Below, one piece after another: positions 19,125 to 27,438 of a stretch of DNA of 64,000 nucleotides (positions are counted from its first letter, which is position 1; every line of letters starts with the position of its first letter). The notes beneath the pieces are model-generated. The model saw only the letters and a program-made list of their open reading frames with translations. It did no database searches and had not been told where the DNA came from. The DNA lies in assembly GCA_035524495.1 (NCBI GenBank), contig DATKOR010000025.1:24296-88295 (forward strand), given 5' to 3'. This DNA comes from CAIKZZ01 sp035524495 (GTDB lineage Bacteria; Pseudomonadota; Gammaproteobacteria; Steroidobacterales; Steroidobacteraceae). A program made the translations under genes and the position numbers.

Positions 19125-19152
19125 GCATGGGGCCGGTGCAGGCGCTTTGCAA
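19125..19152 (-). promoter_or_regulatory. Sigma-32 (heat-shock) promoter of lon
   Basis: On the minus strand: TTGCAAA, 13 bases, CCCCATGC. This is close to the heat-shock consensus CTTGAAA / CCCCATNT with correct spacing. It ends about 30 bp before the lon start codon. Confidence 0.75.
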
Positions 19153-19207
19153 CCGTGGCGGGAGTGCCACGCCACGCAGGGCCGATCTGGGGCCGCCGGG
19201 CGCCGGC

Positions 19208-20125
19208 TTAAAGGGCGCCGGGCGGCCGCCGGTACCAGTAGGCGGCCAGCGCCGATCCCGACAGGTTGTGCCAGATGCTGAAGAGCGCCCCCGGGAGCGC
19301 CGCGGCGGCCGAGAAGACCTTGAGCGCGAGCGCGACCGCGAGCCCCGAGTTCTGCATGCCGACCTCGATCGCGATCGTGCGCGCGCTCGCCTCGTCGGCA
19401 CGCGCGAGCCGGGCGAGGCCGTAGCCCGCCACGAGCCCGATGCTGTTGTGCAGCACCACGGCCGTGACGACCGCCGGACCCGCGCCGGCCAGCCGGGGCG
19501 CGTTGAGCCCGACGATGACGGCGATCGCAACCGTGATCGCCCCGGCCGAGAGGAGCGGCAGCAGGGGCAGGAGGCGCGCGACGCGCCCGCCGAGCAGCCG
19601 CCGGCCCAGCATCCCGATGAGCACCGGCCCGACCGCGACCTCGGCGACGGAGCGCATCAGCTCTCCCGCCGGCACCGGCACGCGCGCACCGACCAACAGC
19701 CACACGATCGCGGGCAGCAGGACGACCGCGAGCAGCGTCGACACCGCGGTCATCGTGACCGACAGCGCGACGTTGCCGCGCGCGAGGTAGCTGATGACGT
19801 TCGAGGCCGTGCCCGCGCTCGTCGCGCCGACGAGCACGACGCCGACCGCCGTCTGGTCGTCGAGGGCGAGCAGGCGGATGAGGAGCCACGATGCGGCCGG
19901 CATCACGGTGTAGTGCAGCGAGACGCCGAGCACGACGAGGCGCGGGGCGCGCACGATCGCCGCGAAGTCCGCGGGCGTCAGCGTGAGTCCCATGCCGAGC
20001 ATCACGACGACCAGCAGCGGCACGATCGCGCCGCCCAGGTGCCGAAACGGGCCGGGAACGAGGTAGGCGCCCACGGCGAGCGCGAGCACCGCAAGCGGGA
20101 AGCAGCGGGCCACGGCGCCGTGCAT
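19208..20125 (-). CDS. Bile acid:sodium symporter (BASS/SBF) family transporter
   Basis: A 305-residue inner-membrane protein with about nine to ten hydrophobic segments. Family hallmarks are GMGLTLTPADFAAIV near residue 45, GATSAGTASNVISYLARGN in the middle (the sodium-site crossover) and EVGMQNSGLAVALA near the end. Members import organic anions with sodium; known substrates include bile acids, pyruvate and pantoate-like acids. The substrate here is unknown. The gene diverges from the hydroxyproline-epimerase operon with a 150-bp gap. A joint role in amino-acid use is possible, but position is the only hint. Confidence 0.88.
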   Translation of the reverse strand: MHGAVARCFPLAVLALAVGAYLVPGPFRHLGGAIVPLLVVVMLGMGLTLTPADFAAIVRAPRLVVLGVSLHYTVMPAASWLLIRLLALDDQTAVGVVLVGATSAGTASNVISYLARGNVALSVTMTAVSTLLAVVLLPAIVWLLVGARVPVPAGELMRSVAEVAVGPVLIGMLGRRLLGGRVARLLPLLPLLSAGAITVAIAVIVGLNAPRLAGAGPAVVTAVVLHNSIGLVAGYGLARLARADEASARTIAIEVGMQNSGLAVALALKVFSAAAALPGALFSIWHNLSGSALAAYWYRRPPGAL

Positions 20126-20275
20126 CGCCCCATTGTCGCCAATCGGCTGCGCTGCGGCGCGCCTCTTGGCAGCGGCGGCGCCGATGGCGCAGGATCCGCC
20201 GTCCAGCCGAACGGAGACCCCCCATGGATTGCCCACGGGCGCCCTGCGCCCGCCCCGTGCCCCGGAGGCCGACCC

Positions 20276-21217
20276 GTGCAGCGCGTTCGCGCGGTTGACT
20301 CGCACACGGGCGGGGAGCCGACGCGCGTCATCGTCGACGGCGGGCCGCTCCTGACCGGCAGCCTCGCCGAGCGGCTCAGACAGTTCCGCGAGCGGCACGA
20401 CGCGTTCCGGGCCGCGGTCTGCAACGAGCCGCGGGGCTCGGACGTGCTGGTCGGCGCGCTCCTGACGCCGCCCGCGGACCCGCGGGCGGCCGCGGGCGTC
20501 ATCTTCTTCAACAACGTCGGCTACCTCGGCATGTGCGGGCACGGCACGATCGGGCTCGTGACGACGCTCGCCTACCTCGGACGGCTGGCGCCCGGCCGCC
20601 ACCTGATCGAGACGCCGGTCGGCGACGTGACGGTCGAGCTCCACGCCTCGGGCAAGGTCTCGGTGCGCAACATCCCGGCCTACCGCCTCGCGCACGCGGT
20701 CGCCGTCGACGTCCCGGGCCACGGGCGCGTCACGGGCGACGTCGCCTGGGGCGGCAACTGGTTCTTCCTGTGCGCCGATCACGGGCAGTCGCTCGAGTTC
20801 GGCCGCGTCGAGGCGCTCGTCGACTTCAGCTGGCGGGTGCGCCAGTCGCTCGCCGCCGCCGGCATCACCGGCGCGAACGGCGCCGAGATCGACCACATCG
20901 AGCTCACCGGTCCCGGCAGCCGCGCCGGCCTCGACGGCCGCAACTTCGTGCTGTGCCCGGGCAAGGCCTACGACCGCTCGCCCTGCGGCACCGGCACGAG
21001 CGCGAAGCTCGCGTGCCTCGTCGCCGACGGCAAGCTCGCGCCCGGTCAGACGTGGCGCCAGGAAGGCATCGTCGGCAGCGTCTTCGAGGGAACCGTCGAG
21101 CTCGAGCGGGGCGCGATCGTCCCGACGATCACCGGCCAGGCGTGGATCACGGCCGACGCGACGCTGCTGCTCGACCCGACCGATCCGTACCGCAACGGCA
21201 TCGGGTCGGCGGCATGA
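20276..21217 (+). CDS. 4-hydroxyproline 2-epimerase / proline racemase family
   Basis: A 313-residue cytosolic, cofactor-free epimerase. Both catalytic cysteines are present: Cys87 in GMCGHGTIG and Cys237 in RSPCGTGTSA. This excludes the Thr-containing trans-3-hydroxyproline dehydratase branch. The context FNNVGYLGMCGHG is the form I associate with 4-hydroxyproline epimerase, which converts trans-4-hydroxy-L-proline to the cis-D isomer. The start is GTG 20276, fixed by GGAGG seven bases upstream. The stop overlaps the ATG of the MATE gene (ATGA). No D-hydroxyproline oxidase or deaminase gene is nearby, so the pathway may be completed elsewhere. Confidence 0.88.
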   Translation: MQRVRAVDSHTGGEPTRVIVDGGPLLTGSLAERLRQFRERHDAFRAAVCNEPRGSDVLVGALLTPPADPRAAAGVIFFNNVGYLGMCGHGTIGLVTTLAYLGRLAPGRHLIETPVGDVTVELHASGKVSVRNIPAYRLAHAVAVDVPGHGRVTGDVAWGGNWFFLCADHGQSLEFGRVEALVDFSWRVRQSLAAAGITGANGAEIDHIELTGPGSRAGLDGRNFVLCPGKAYDRSPCGTGTSAKLACLVADGKLAPGQTWRQEGIVGSVFEGTVELERGAIVPTITGQAWITADATLLLDPTDPYRNGIGSAA

Positions 21218-22563
21218 AGGACCTGACCAAGGGCCCGATCACGGGCCACCTGATCGCGCTCGCGGCGCCAATGGCGATCGGCATGCTGGTGCAGACGCTC
21301 TACCTGATGGTCGACCTGTACTTCGTCGCGCGGCTCGGCGGCGCGGCGCTCGCCGGCGTCGGGGCCGCCGCGAACTTCGCCTTCGCGGTGCTCGCGATGA
21401 CGCAGATGCTCGGCGTCGGCACCGTGGCGCTCATCTCGCACGCCGTCGGCGCCGGCGATCGCGAGGGCGCGAACCTCGTGTTCAACCAGTCGCTGGTGCT
21501 CGCGGCGCTGTGTGCGCTGATCGCGCTCGTCGGCGGCCTCGTGCTCGCGCGGCCTTACATGCTGGCGCTCGCGGCCAACGCCGAGACCGTCGAGGCCGGG
21601 ACGACGTACCTGCGCTACTACGTGCCGGGGCTGGCGCTGCAGTTCGCGATGATCGCGATGGGCTCGGCGCTGCGCGGCACGGGGATCGCGAAGCCGACGA
21701 TGGTCGTGCAGCTCGCGACCGTCGTCATCAACATCGTGCTGGCGCCGGTGCTGATCGCGGGCATCGGCACGGGCCGGCCGCTCGGCGTCGCGGGCGCCGG
21801 GCTCGCGAGCACGCTCGCGATCGTGGCCGGGACGGCGCTGCTGATCGTGTACTTCGCGCGGCTCGAGAAGTACGTGGAGTTCCGCTCCAGCGAGTGGCGC
21901 CCGCGGCTCGCGACCTGGAAGCGGATCCTGAACATCGGGCTGCCCTCGGGTGGCGAGTTCGCGCTGATGTTCGTCTACATGGCGATCATCTACGCGGTGA
22001 TCCGCGACTTCGGCGCCGCGGCGCAGGCGGGCTACGGCGTCGGCCAGCGGCTGATGCAGGCGATCTTCCTGCCGGCGATGGCGATCGCCTTCGCCGTCAC
22101 GCCGGTCGCCGGCCAGAACTTCGGCGCCCGCGACGCCGAGCGGGTCCGCCGCACCTTCGCCGACGGGGCGCTGCTGAGCTCGGCGCTGATGGCGTCGCTG
22201 ACGCTGCTCTGCCAGTGGCGCGCGACGACGCTGATCGGCTACTTCACCGACGACCCGGCGATACTCGCCGTCGGTCGCGTGTTCCTGCAGCTGATCTCGT
22301 GGAACTTCGTCGCCTCGGGGCTGGTGTTCGTCTGCAACGGCATCTTCCAGGGCCTCGGCAACACCTGGCCATCGATCCTGTCGAGCGCGACGCGGCTGCT
22401 GACCTTCGCGCTGCCGGCGATCTGGTGGTCGCGCCAGAGGGGCTTTCGGATCGAGGACGTCTGGTACCTGTCGATCGCGACCGTCACGCTGCAGGCGGTC
22501 TTCAGCCTGCTGCTCGCGCGCCGCGAGCTGAAACTCAGGCTCGCGTTCGCGTCGCCCGGCTGA
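21214..22563 (+). CDS. MATE family efflux transporter
   Basis: A 449-residue inner-membrane protein with twelve hydrophobic segments in two similar halves. Typical MATE features are PMAIGMLVQTLYLMVDLYFVARLG at the start and GVGTVALISHAVGAGD, with the second-half repeat FLPAMAIAFAVTPVAGQNFGARDAERVRR. MATE pumps export drugs or metabolites using sodium or proton gradients. The substrate is unknown. The gene overlaps the epimerase stop by four bases and the hrpB start by one base (TGATG), so the three are translated as one tightly coupled operon. Confidence 0.92.
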   Translation: MKDLTKGPITGHLIALAAPMAIGMLVQTLYLMVDLYFVARLGGAALAGVGAAANFAFAVLAMTQMLGVGTVALISHAVGAGDREGANLVFNQSLVLAALCALIALVGGLVLARPYMLALAANAETVEAGTTYLRYYVPGLALQFAMIAMGSALRGTGIAKPTMVVQLATVVINIVLAPVLIAGIGTGRPLGVAGAGLASTLAIVAGTALLIVYFARLEKYVEFRSSEWRPRLATWKRILNIGLPSGGEFALMFVYMAIIYAVIRDFGAAAQAGYGVGQRLMQAIFLPAMAIAFAVTPVAGQNFGARDAERVRRTFADGALLSSALMASLTLLCQWRATTLIGYFTDDPAILAVGRVFLQLISWNFVASGLVFVCNGIFQGLGNTWPSILSSATRLLTFALPAIWWSRQRGFRIEDVWYLSIATVTLQAVFSLLLARRELKLRLAFASPG

Positions 22564-25061
22564 TGGCCGCGCTGCCGGCGCTGCCGATCGTCGAGGCCCT
22601 GCCGGCGCTCGGCGCGGCGCTTAACGCCGCGCCGGGTGCCGTGCTCGAGGCGCCGCCCGGCGCCGGCAAGAGCACGGTGGTCCCGCTCGCGCTCCTCGAG
22701 GCCGCCTGGCTCGGTGGCCGCAGGATCGTCATGCTCGAGCCGCGCCGGCTCGCAGCGCGGGCGATCGCCGCGCGCCTCGCGGCGACCCTCGGCGAGCCGG
22801 TCGGCCGCACGGTCGGCTACCGGATGCGGCTCGACACGAAGGTCAGCCGCGACACGCGCATCGAGGTCGTGACCGAGGGAATACTGACGCGGCGCCTCGA
22901 GTCGGACCCGGCGCTCGAGGACGTCGGCCTCGTGATCTTCGATGAGTTCCACGAGCGCAGCCTCCCGGCCGACCTCGGGCTCGCGCTCTGCCTCGACGTG
23001 CAGCGAAACCTCCGTCCCGAGCTGAGGCTGCTCGTGATGTCGGCGACGCTCGACGGCGCCGCCGTCGCGAAGCTCCTCGGCGGCGTGCCGCGCATCACGA
23101 GCGCCGGGCGCCAGTATCCGGTCGAGGTGCGCCACGCGCGCCGCGCGCCGGAGAACCTCGAGCGCGAGGTCGCGGGCACCGTGCGCCGGGCGCTCGATGA
23201 GTCCCCGGGCGATGCGCTCGTGTTCCTGCCCGGGGCGGCCGAGATCCGCCGCGCCGAGCAGAACCTGCGCGACCTTCCTCGGGACACGCGCGTGCTGCCG
23301 CTGTACGGGGAACTGCCGGCCGAGGCCCAGGACCGCGCGCTCGCGAAGGCCGCCGACGGCGAGCGCAAGGTCGTGCTCGCGACCAGCATCGCCGAGACCT
23401 CGCTGACGATCGAGGGCGTGCGCATCGTCGTCGACAGCGGGCTCGCGCGGCGCGCGCGCTTCGATCCCTCGAGCGGCATGAGCCGGCTCGAGACGCTGCC
23501 GGTGTCGCTCGCGGCCGCCGAGCAGCGCCGCGGGCGCGCCGGCCGGCTCGCGCCCGGCGTCTGCTACCGCGTCTACACCGCCGCCGCGGAACGCGCGCTG
23601 CCGCCGTCCTCGCCCGCAGAGCTCGTCGAGGCCGACCTCGCGCCGCTCGCGCTCGACCTCGCGGCCTGGGGCAGCGACGTCGCCTCGCTCGCCTTCCTCG
23701 ATCCGCCGCCGCCGGCGCACCTCGCGCAGGCGCGCGAGCTCCTCGCGCTGCTCGGTGCCATCGACGCCGACGGCAGGATCCTGCCGGCCGGGCGGCGCAT
23801 GGCACGGCTCGGCGTCCACCCGCGTCTCGCGCACATGCTGCTCGCGGCCCGCGGCGCCGCGGTTCGCACGCTCGCCTGCGAAGTCGCGGCGCTGCTCTCG
23901 GAACGCGACCTCGCGCGCACCCGCCCCGGCGAGCGCGACGCTGACCTCGGCAAGCGTCTCGAGCTGCTGCACGGGCACGCCGTCGCGGGCCTCGAGGCCG
24001 ACCGCGGCACGCTCGGCCGCGTGCGGCGCCTCGCGACGCTGTTCGAGCGCGGGCTCGCGGACCTGCCGGACGGCGCGCTCGCCGACGCCGACCTGGGCCT
24101 GCTGCTCGCACGCGCCTATCCCGATCGGATCGCGCAACGGCGCGGCGGGACCGGCCGCTACCTGCTCAGCAACGGGCGCGGTGCGGCCTTCCGCGGGCCG
24201 GATGCGCTCGCCCGCACCGAGTACCTGGTGGTCGCGCAGCTCGACGCCGGCGAGCGCGAGGCGCGGATCGATCTCGCATCGCCGGTCGCGCTCGCGCCGC
24301 TGCTCCGCGAGTGCGCGGACGAGCTGCGCGTCGTCGAGCGCGTCGAGTGGGACCGGCGCACGCAGGCGGTCGTCGCGCGCCGTGAGCGGCGCCTCGGGGC
24401 GCTGGTGCTCGACGAGACGCCGCAGGCGGGCGCGAATCCCGAGGCCGAGGTCGCGGCAATGCTGGTCGGGATCCGCGAGCTCGGGCTCGGGGCGCTGCCG
24501 TGGACGCCGGCGGCCGAGGGACTGCGCACGCGCGTCGCGTTCCTGCGCGGCGCGCTCCCGCCATCCGAGGCGGACGCCTTCCCCGACTGGTCGGACGCGA
24601 CGCTCGTCGCGACGCTCGAGGACTGGCTCGCGCCGTACCTCGCGGGCGTCACGCGCCGCGACCACCTCGCGCGGCTCGATCTCGCCGCGATCCTCGGCGC
24701 GCGCCTCGGTCACGCCGGCCGCGAGCAGCTCGAGCGCCTCGCGCCGACGCACCTGTCGGTGCCGAGCGGCTCGCGCGTGCCGATCGACTACGCCTCCGAC
24801 CCGCCGCGGATCTCGGTGCGGCTGCAGGAGGTGTTCGGGCTCGCGGCGACGCCCGCGGTCGCGGGCGGGCGCGTGCGGCTCGCGCTCGAGCTCCTCTCGC
24901 CCGCGCGCCGGCCGGTCCAGCTGACGCGCGACCTCGAGAGCTTCTGGGCGCGCGGCTACGCCGAGGTGCGCAAGGAGCTCAAGGGCCGCTATCCGAAGCA
25001 CCACTGGCCCGACGACCCGCGCGTCGCCGAGCCCACGGCGCGCGTGCGCCCGCGCCGCTGA
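22563..25061 (+). CDS. hrpB: ATP-dependent helicase HrpB
   Basis: An 832-residue DEAH-type helicase. Motif I is APPGAGKST (30-38), motif II is DEFH (127-130), motif III is SAT (160-162), and motif VI appears as AEQRRGRAGRLAPGVCYR. The helicase-associated region follows, and a C-terminal HrpB domain is seen in PIDYASDPPRISVRLQEVFGL and KGRYPKHHWPDDP. The motif II sequence DEFH rather than DEAH is the usual HrpB variant. HrpB is thought to act on RNA, but its exact role is unclear. It begins inside the MATE stop codon. Confidence 0.95.
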   Translation: MAALPALPIVEALPALGAALNAAPGAVLEAPPGAGKSTVVPLALLEAAWLGGRRIVMLEPRRLAARAIAARLAATLGEPVGRTVGYRMRLDTKVSRDTRIEVVTEGILTRRLESDPALEDVGLVIFDEFHERSLPADLGLALCLDVQRNLRPELRLLVMSATLDGAAVAKLLGGVPRITSAGRQYPVEVRHARRAPENLEREVAGTVRRALDESPGDALVFLPGAAEIRRAEQNLRDLPRDTRVLPLYGELPAEAQDRALAKAADGERKVVLATSIAETSLTIEGVRIVVDSGLARRARFDPSSGMSRLETLPVSLAAAEQRRGRAGRLAPGVCYRVYTAAAERALPPSSPAELVEADLAPLALDLAAWGSDVASLAFLDPPPPAHLAQARELLALLGAIDADGRILPAGRRMARLGVHPRLAHMLLAARGAAVRTLACEVAALLSERDLARTRPGERDADLGKRLELLHGHAVAGLEADRGTLGRVRRLATLFERGLADLPDGALADADLGLLLARAYPDRIAQRRGGTGRYLLSNGRGAAFRGPDALARTEYLVVAQLDAGEREARIDLASPVALAPLLRECADELRVVERVEWDRRTQAVVARRERRLGALVLDETPQAGANPEAEVAAMLVGIRELGLGALPWTPAAEGLRTRVAFLRGALPPSEADAFPDWSDATLVATLEDWLAPYLAGVTRRDHLARLDLAAILGARLGHAGREQLERLAPTHLSVPSGSRVPIDYASDPPRISVRLQEVFGLAATPAVAGGRVRLALELLSPARRPVQLTRDLESFWARGYAEVRKELKGRYPKHHWPDDPRVAEPTARVRPRR

Positions 25062-25104
25062 GCGGGTTGCTACACTGCCACGATCCCCGTTACAGGAGCC
25101 GCCG

Positions 25105-26724
25105 ATGCCCGCCCGTTTCCTCGCGCTCGCCTGCTGCCTCTGCGCCGTCGCGGCGCAGGCCGCGCCGCCGGCGGCTGCGAGCGCGCTGCGGATCCGCGCC
25201 GACGTCGGCTTCCTCGCCGACGATGCACTCGAGGGGCGCGCGGCCGGCACGCGCGGCTACGACCTCGCGGCACGCTACGTCGCCGCGCAGTACGAGTCGC
25301 TCGGCCTCAGGCCCGGCGGCCGCGACGGCAGCTGGTACCAGCCGGTCGCGCTGATCGAGGGCGCGGCGGTGGTGGGCGCCGGGGAGTTCGTGATCGAGCG
25401 CAACGGTGCGACCACGCGCCTCGAGAGCGGCGTCGAGTTCCTGCCGCAGCGCGACTACGCGGGGCCGAAGACCCGCGTCACCGCGCCGGTCGAGTTCGTG
25501 GGCTACGGCGTGCATGCGCCCGAGCGCGGCTACGACGACTACGCGGGCAGCGACTTGAGGGGCAAGATCGCGGTCGTCCTCTCCGGCGCGCCGCCGACCT
25601 TCGACTCGGAATCGCGCGCGCACTACTCGGCGACGCTGACCAAGATGCCCGAGCTCGTGCGGCACGGCGCGGTCGGCGTGATCACCGTGCTGACGCCGGT
25701 CGACGAGGCGCGGCGGCCGTGGCCGCGCTGGGTGCAGACCAGCTGGTTCCCGGGCATGCGCTGGATCGGCAGCGACGGCAAGCCCGTCGATGCGTTCCCG
25801 GAGCTCAAGCGCGCGGCCATCCTGGGCGGCGCCGGCGCCGCGAAGCTGTTCGCGGGGACCGGCCAGGCGCTCGAGGAGGTGTTCGCCGCGGCCACCGCCG
25901 GCACGCCGCAGCACTTCGCGCTGCCGGGCGCGGTGACGCTCGCCGGCGAGACGACGCTCGCGCCGCGCTCGAGCGCCAACGTCGTCGGCCTCCTCGAGGG
26001 CGCCGACCCCAGACTCAGGAACGAGTACGTGGTGATGACGGCGCACCTCGACCACCTCGGCCGCGGTGCCGAGGTCAACGGCGATGGCATCTACAACGGC
26101 GCGCTCGACAACGCCTCGGGCGTCGCGGTCATGCTCGAGGTGGCGCGGCTCCTGAAGGCCGGCGCGCCGCCGAAGCGCTCGGTGCTGTTCGTCGCGCTGA
26201 CCGCCGAGGAGCGCGGCCTGCTCGGCAGCGACGTGTTCGCGCGCCAGCCGACGGTGCCGCGCGAGGCGCTGGTCGCGGACGTCAACATGGACATGCCGGT
26301 CGCGCTCGGGCCGGTCGCCGACTGGGTCGCCTTCGGCGGCGAGCACTCTTCGCTCGGCCCCGTCGCCGCGCGCGCCGCGCGCGTCGAGGGTTACCGCTTG
26401 TCGCCGGATCCCGAGCCCGAGGAGATCGTGTTCGTGCGCAGCGACCAGTACATGTTCGTGCGCCAGGGCATCCCGGCGATCTACATGAGCTCGGGCAACC
26501 GCTCGAAGGACCCCGCGATCGACCTCGCGAAGCGCACCGACGACTTCCGGCGCAACCACTATCACCAGCCGAGCGACGACACCTCGCTGCCGATCGACTA
26601 CCCCTCGCTCGCCGGGCTCGCGCGCGTGAACCTCAGGATCGTGCGCGAGGTCGCCAACGCCGACGCGCGGCCGCGCTGGAACCCGGGGGACTTCTTCGGC
26701 GAGCGCTTCGCGCCTGCGCGCTGA
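25105..26724 (+). CDS. M28 family zinc aminopeptidase with PA domain, exported
   Basis: A 539-residue periplasmic or secreted peptidase. It has a signal peptide (about 1-20), a leading region, a protease-associated domain (about 125-260) and an M28 catalytic domain. Candidate zinc ligands are His314 (TAHLDH), Asp335 (LDNASG), Glu368/369 (TAEERG) and Asp396 (DVNMDMP), with a late His in HYHQPSDD. It would remove N-terminal amino acids from peptides. ATG 25105 is set by CAGGAG six bases upstream. Its stop touches the convergent DedA gene. Confidence 0.92.
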   Translation: MPARFLALACCLCAVAAQAAPPAAASALRIRADVGFLADDALEGRAAGTRGYDLAARYVAAQYESLGLRPGGRDGSWYQPVALIEGAAVVGAGEFVIERNGATTRLESGVEFLPQRDYAGPKTRVTAPVEFVGYGVHAPERGYDDYAGSDLRGKIAVVLSGAPPTFDSESRAHYSATLTKMPELVRHGAVGVITVLTPVDEARRPWPRWVQTSWFPGMRWIGSDGKPVDAFPELKRAAILGGAGAAKLFAGTGQALEEVFAAATAGTPQHFALPGAVTLAGETTLAPRSSANVVGLLEGADPRLRNEYVVMTAHLDHLGRGAEVNGDGIYNGALDNASGVAVMLEVARLLKAGAPPKRSVLFVALTAEERGLLGSDVFARQPTVPREALVADVNMDMPVALGPVADWVAFGGEHSSLGPVAARAARVEGYRLSPDPEPEEIVFVRSDQYMFVRQGIPAIYMSSGNRSKDPAIDLAKRTDDFRRNHYHQPSDDTSLPIDYPSLAGLARVNLRIVREVANADARPRWNPGDFFGERFAPAR

Positions 26725-27339
26725 TCAGTCGCGCCGCCGCATGTGGCGGTGGACGAAGAACCAGTAGAGGACGCCGAGCACCGCGACGCCGCCGGCGAGC
26801 CACAGCGTCAGGCGATGCAGGTCGCCGGCGAGCAGCGCCTGGTCGGCGCCGGCGACGACGCCGACCCAGCACAGCACCGCCGACCAGAGCGCGGAGCCGG
26901 CGAGCGTGACGCCGCTGTACCAGAGGTACGGCAGCCGCAGGAGGCCGGCCGGGATGCCGATCAGGTGGCGGATCACCGGCAGCAGCCGCGCCGCGAACAC
27001 CCCATACGGCCCGTACGTCGCCGACCAGCGCTCGGCGGCCTCGAGCCGCTCGGGCGTCACGAGCAGGTAGCGCCCGAAGCGCACGATCAGCGGGCGGCCC
27101 ACGAGCCGCGTCGCCCCGTACATCAACGAGGCGCCGGCCCACGAGCCGAGCGCGCCGGCAATGACGATACCGGCGAGGCTCATCCGTCCGGTCGTGACCG
27201 CGAGGTGCGCGGCCGGCGGGATCACGAGCTCCGAGGGCAGCGGAACGACCGAGCTCTCGACCGCCATCAGGAGTGCAACGAGCGCATAGCCGCCGCTGTC
27301 GAGCGTCGCGAGATACCAGTCGATGAACGCCTTGATCAA
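26725..27339 (-). CDS. DedA family membrane protein
   Basis: A 204-residue inner-membrane protein. The DedA/VTT pattern is clear: ESSVVPLPSELVIPPAAHLA near the start, then GSWAGASLMYGATRLVG, FAARLLPVIRHLIGIPAGLLRLPYLWY and SALWSAVLCWVG. DedA proteins are implicated in recycling undecaprenyl phosphate and phospholipids across the membrane and in membrane-potential homeostasis. The essential acidic (Glu28) and arginine (Arg118 region) positions look intact. The gene converges on the M28 gene with no gap between stops. Confidence 0.92.
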   Translation of the reverse strand: MIKAFIDWYLATLDSGGYALVALLMAVESSVVPLPSELVIPPAAHLAVTTGRMSLAGIVIAGALGSWAGASLMYGATRLVGRPLIVRFGRYLLVTPERLEAAERWSATYGPYGVFAARLLPVIRHLIGIPAGLLRLPYLWYSGVTLAGSALWSAVLCWVGVVAGADQALLAGDLHRLTLWLAGGVAVLGVLYWFFVHRHMRRRD

Positions 27340-27438
27340 GCCGCGGCCCCCGTGTCTCGGCGGGCAACATACCCGATAATGCCGGCCGGGTCAGGCGACA
27401 GCGCCCGGTCCGCCCCCGAGCCGCGAAAGTTCCGCACC

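Noticed and set aside
19140..19170. Sigma-54 promoter for lon (TGGCAC ... TTGCA)
   Set aside because: The spacing between the two elements is 13 bases after TGGC rather than 7, so it cannot serve as -24/-12. The sigma-32 reading fits better.
21214..25061. Programmed frameshift between the epimerase, MATE and hrpB genes
   Set aside because: The overlaps (ATGA, TGATG) are ordinary translational coupling; no slippery sequence or downstream structure is seen.
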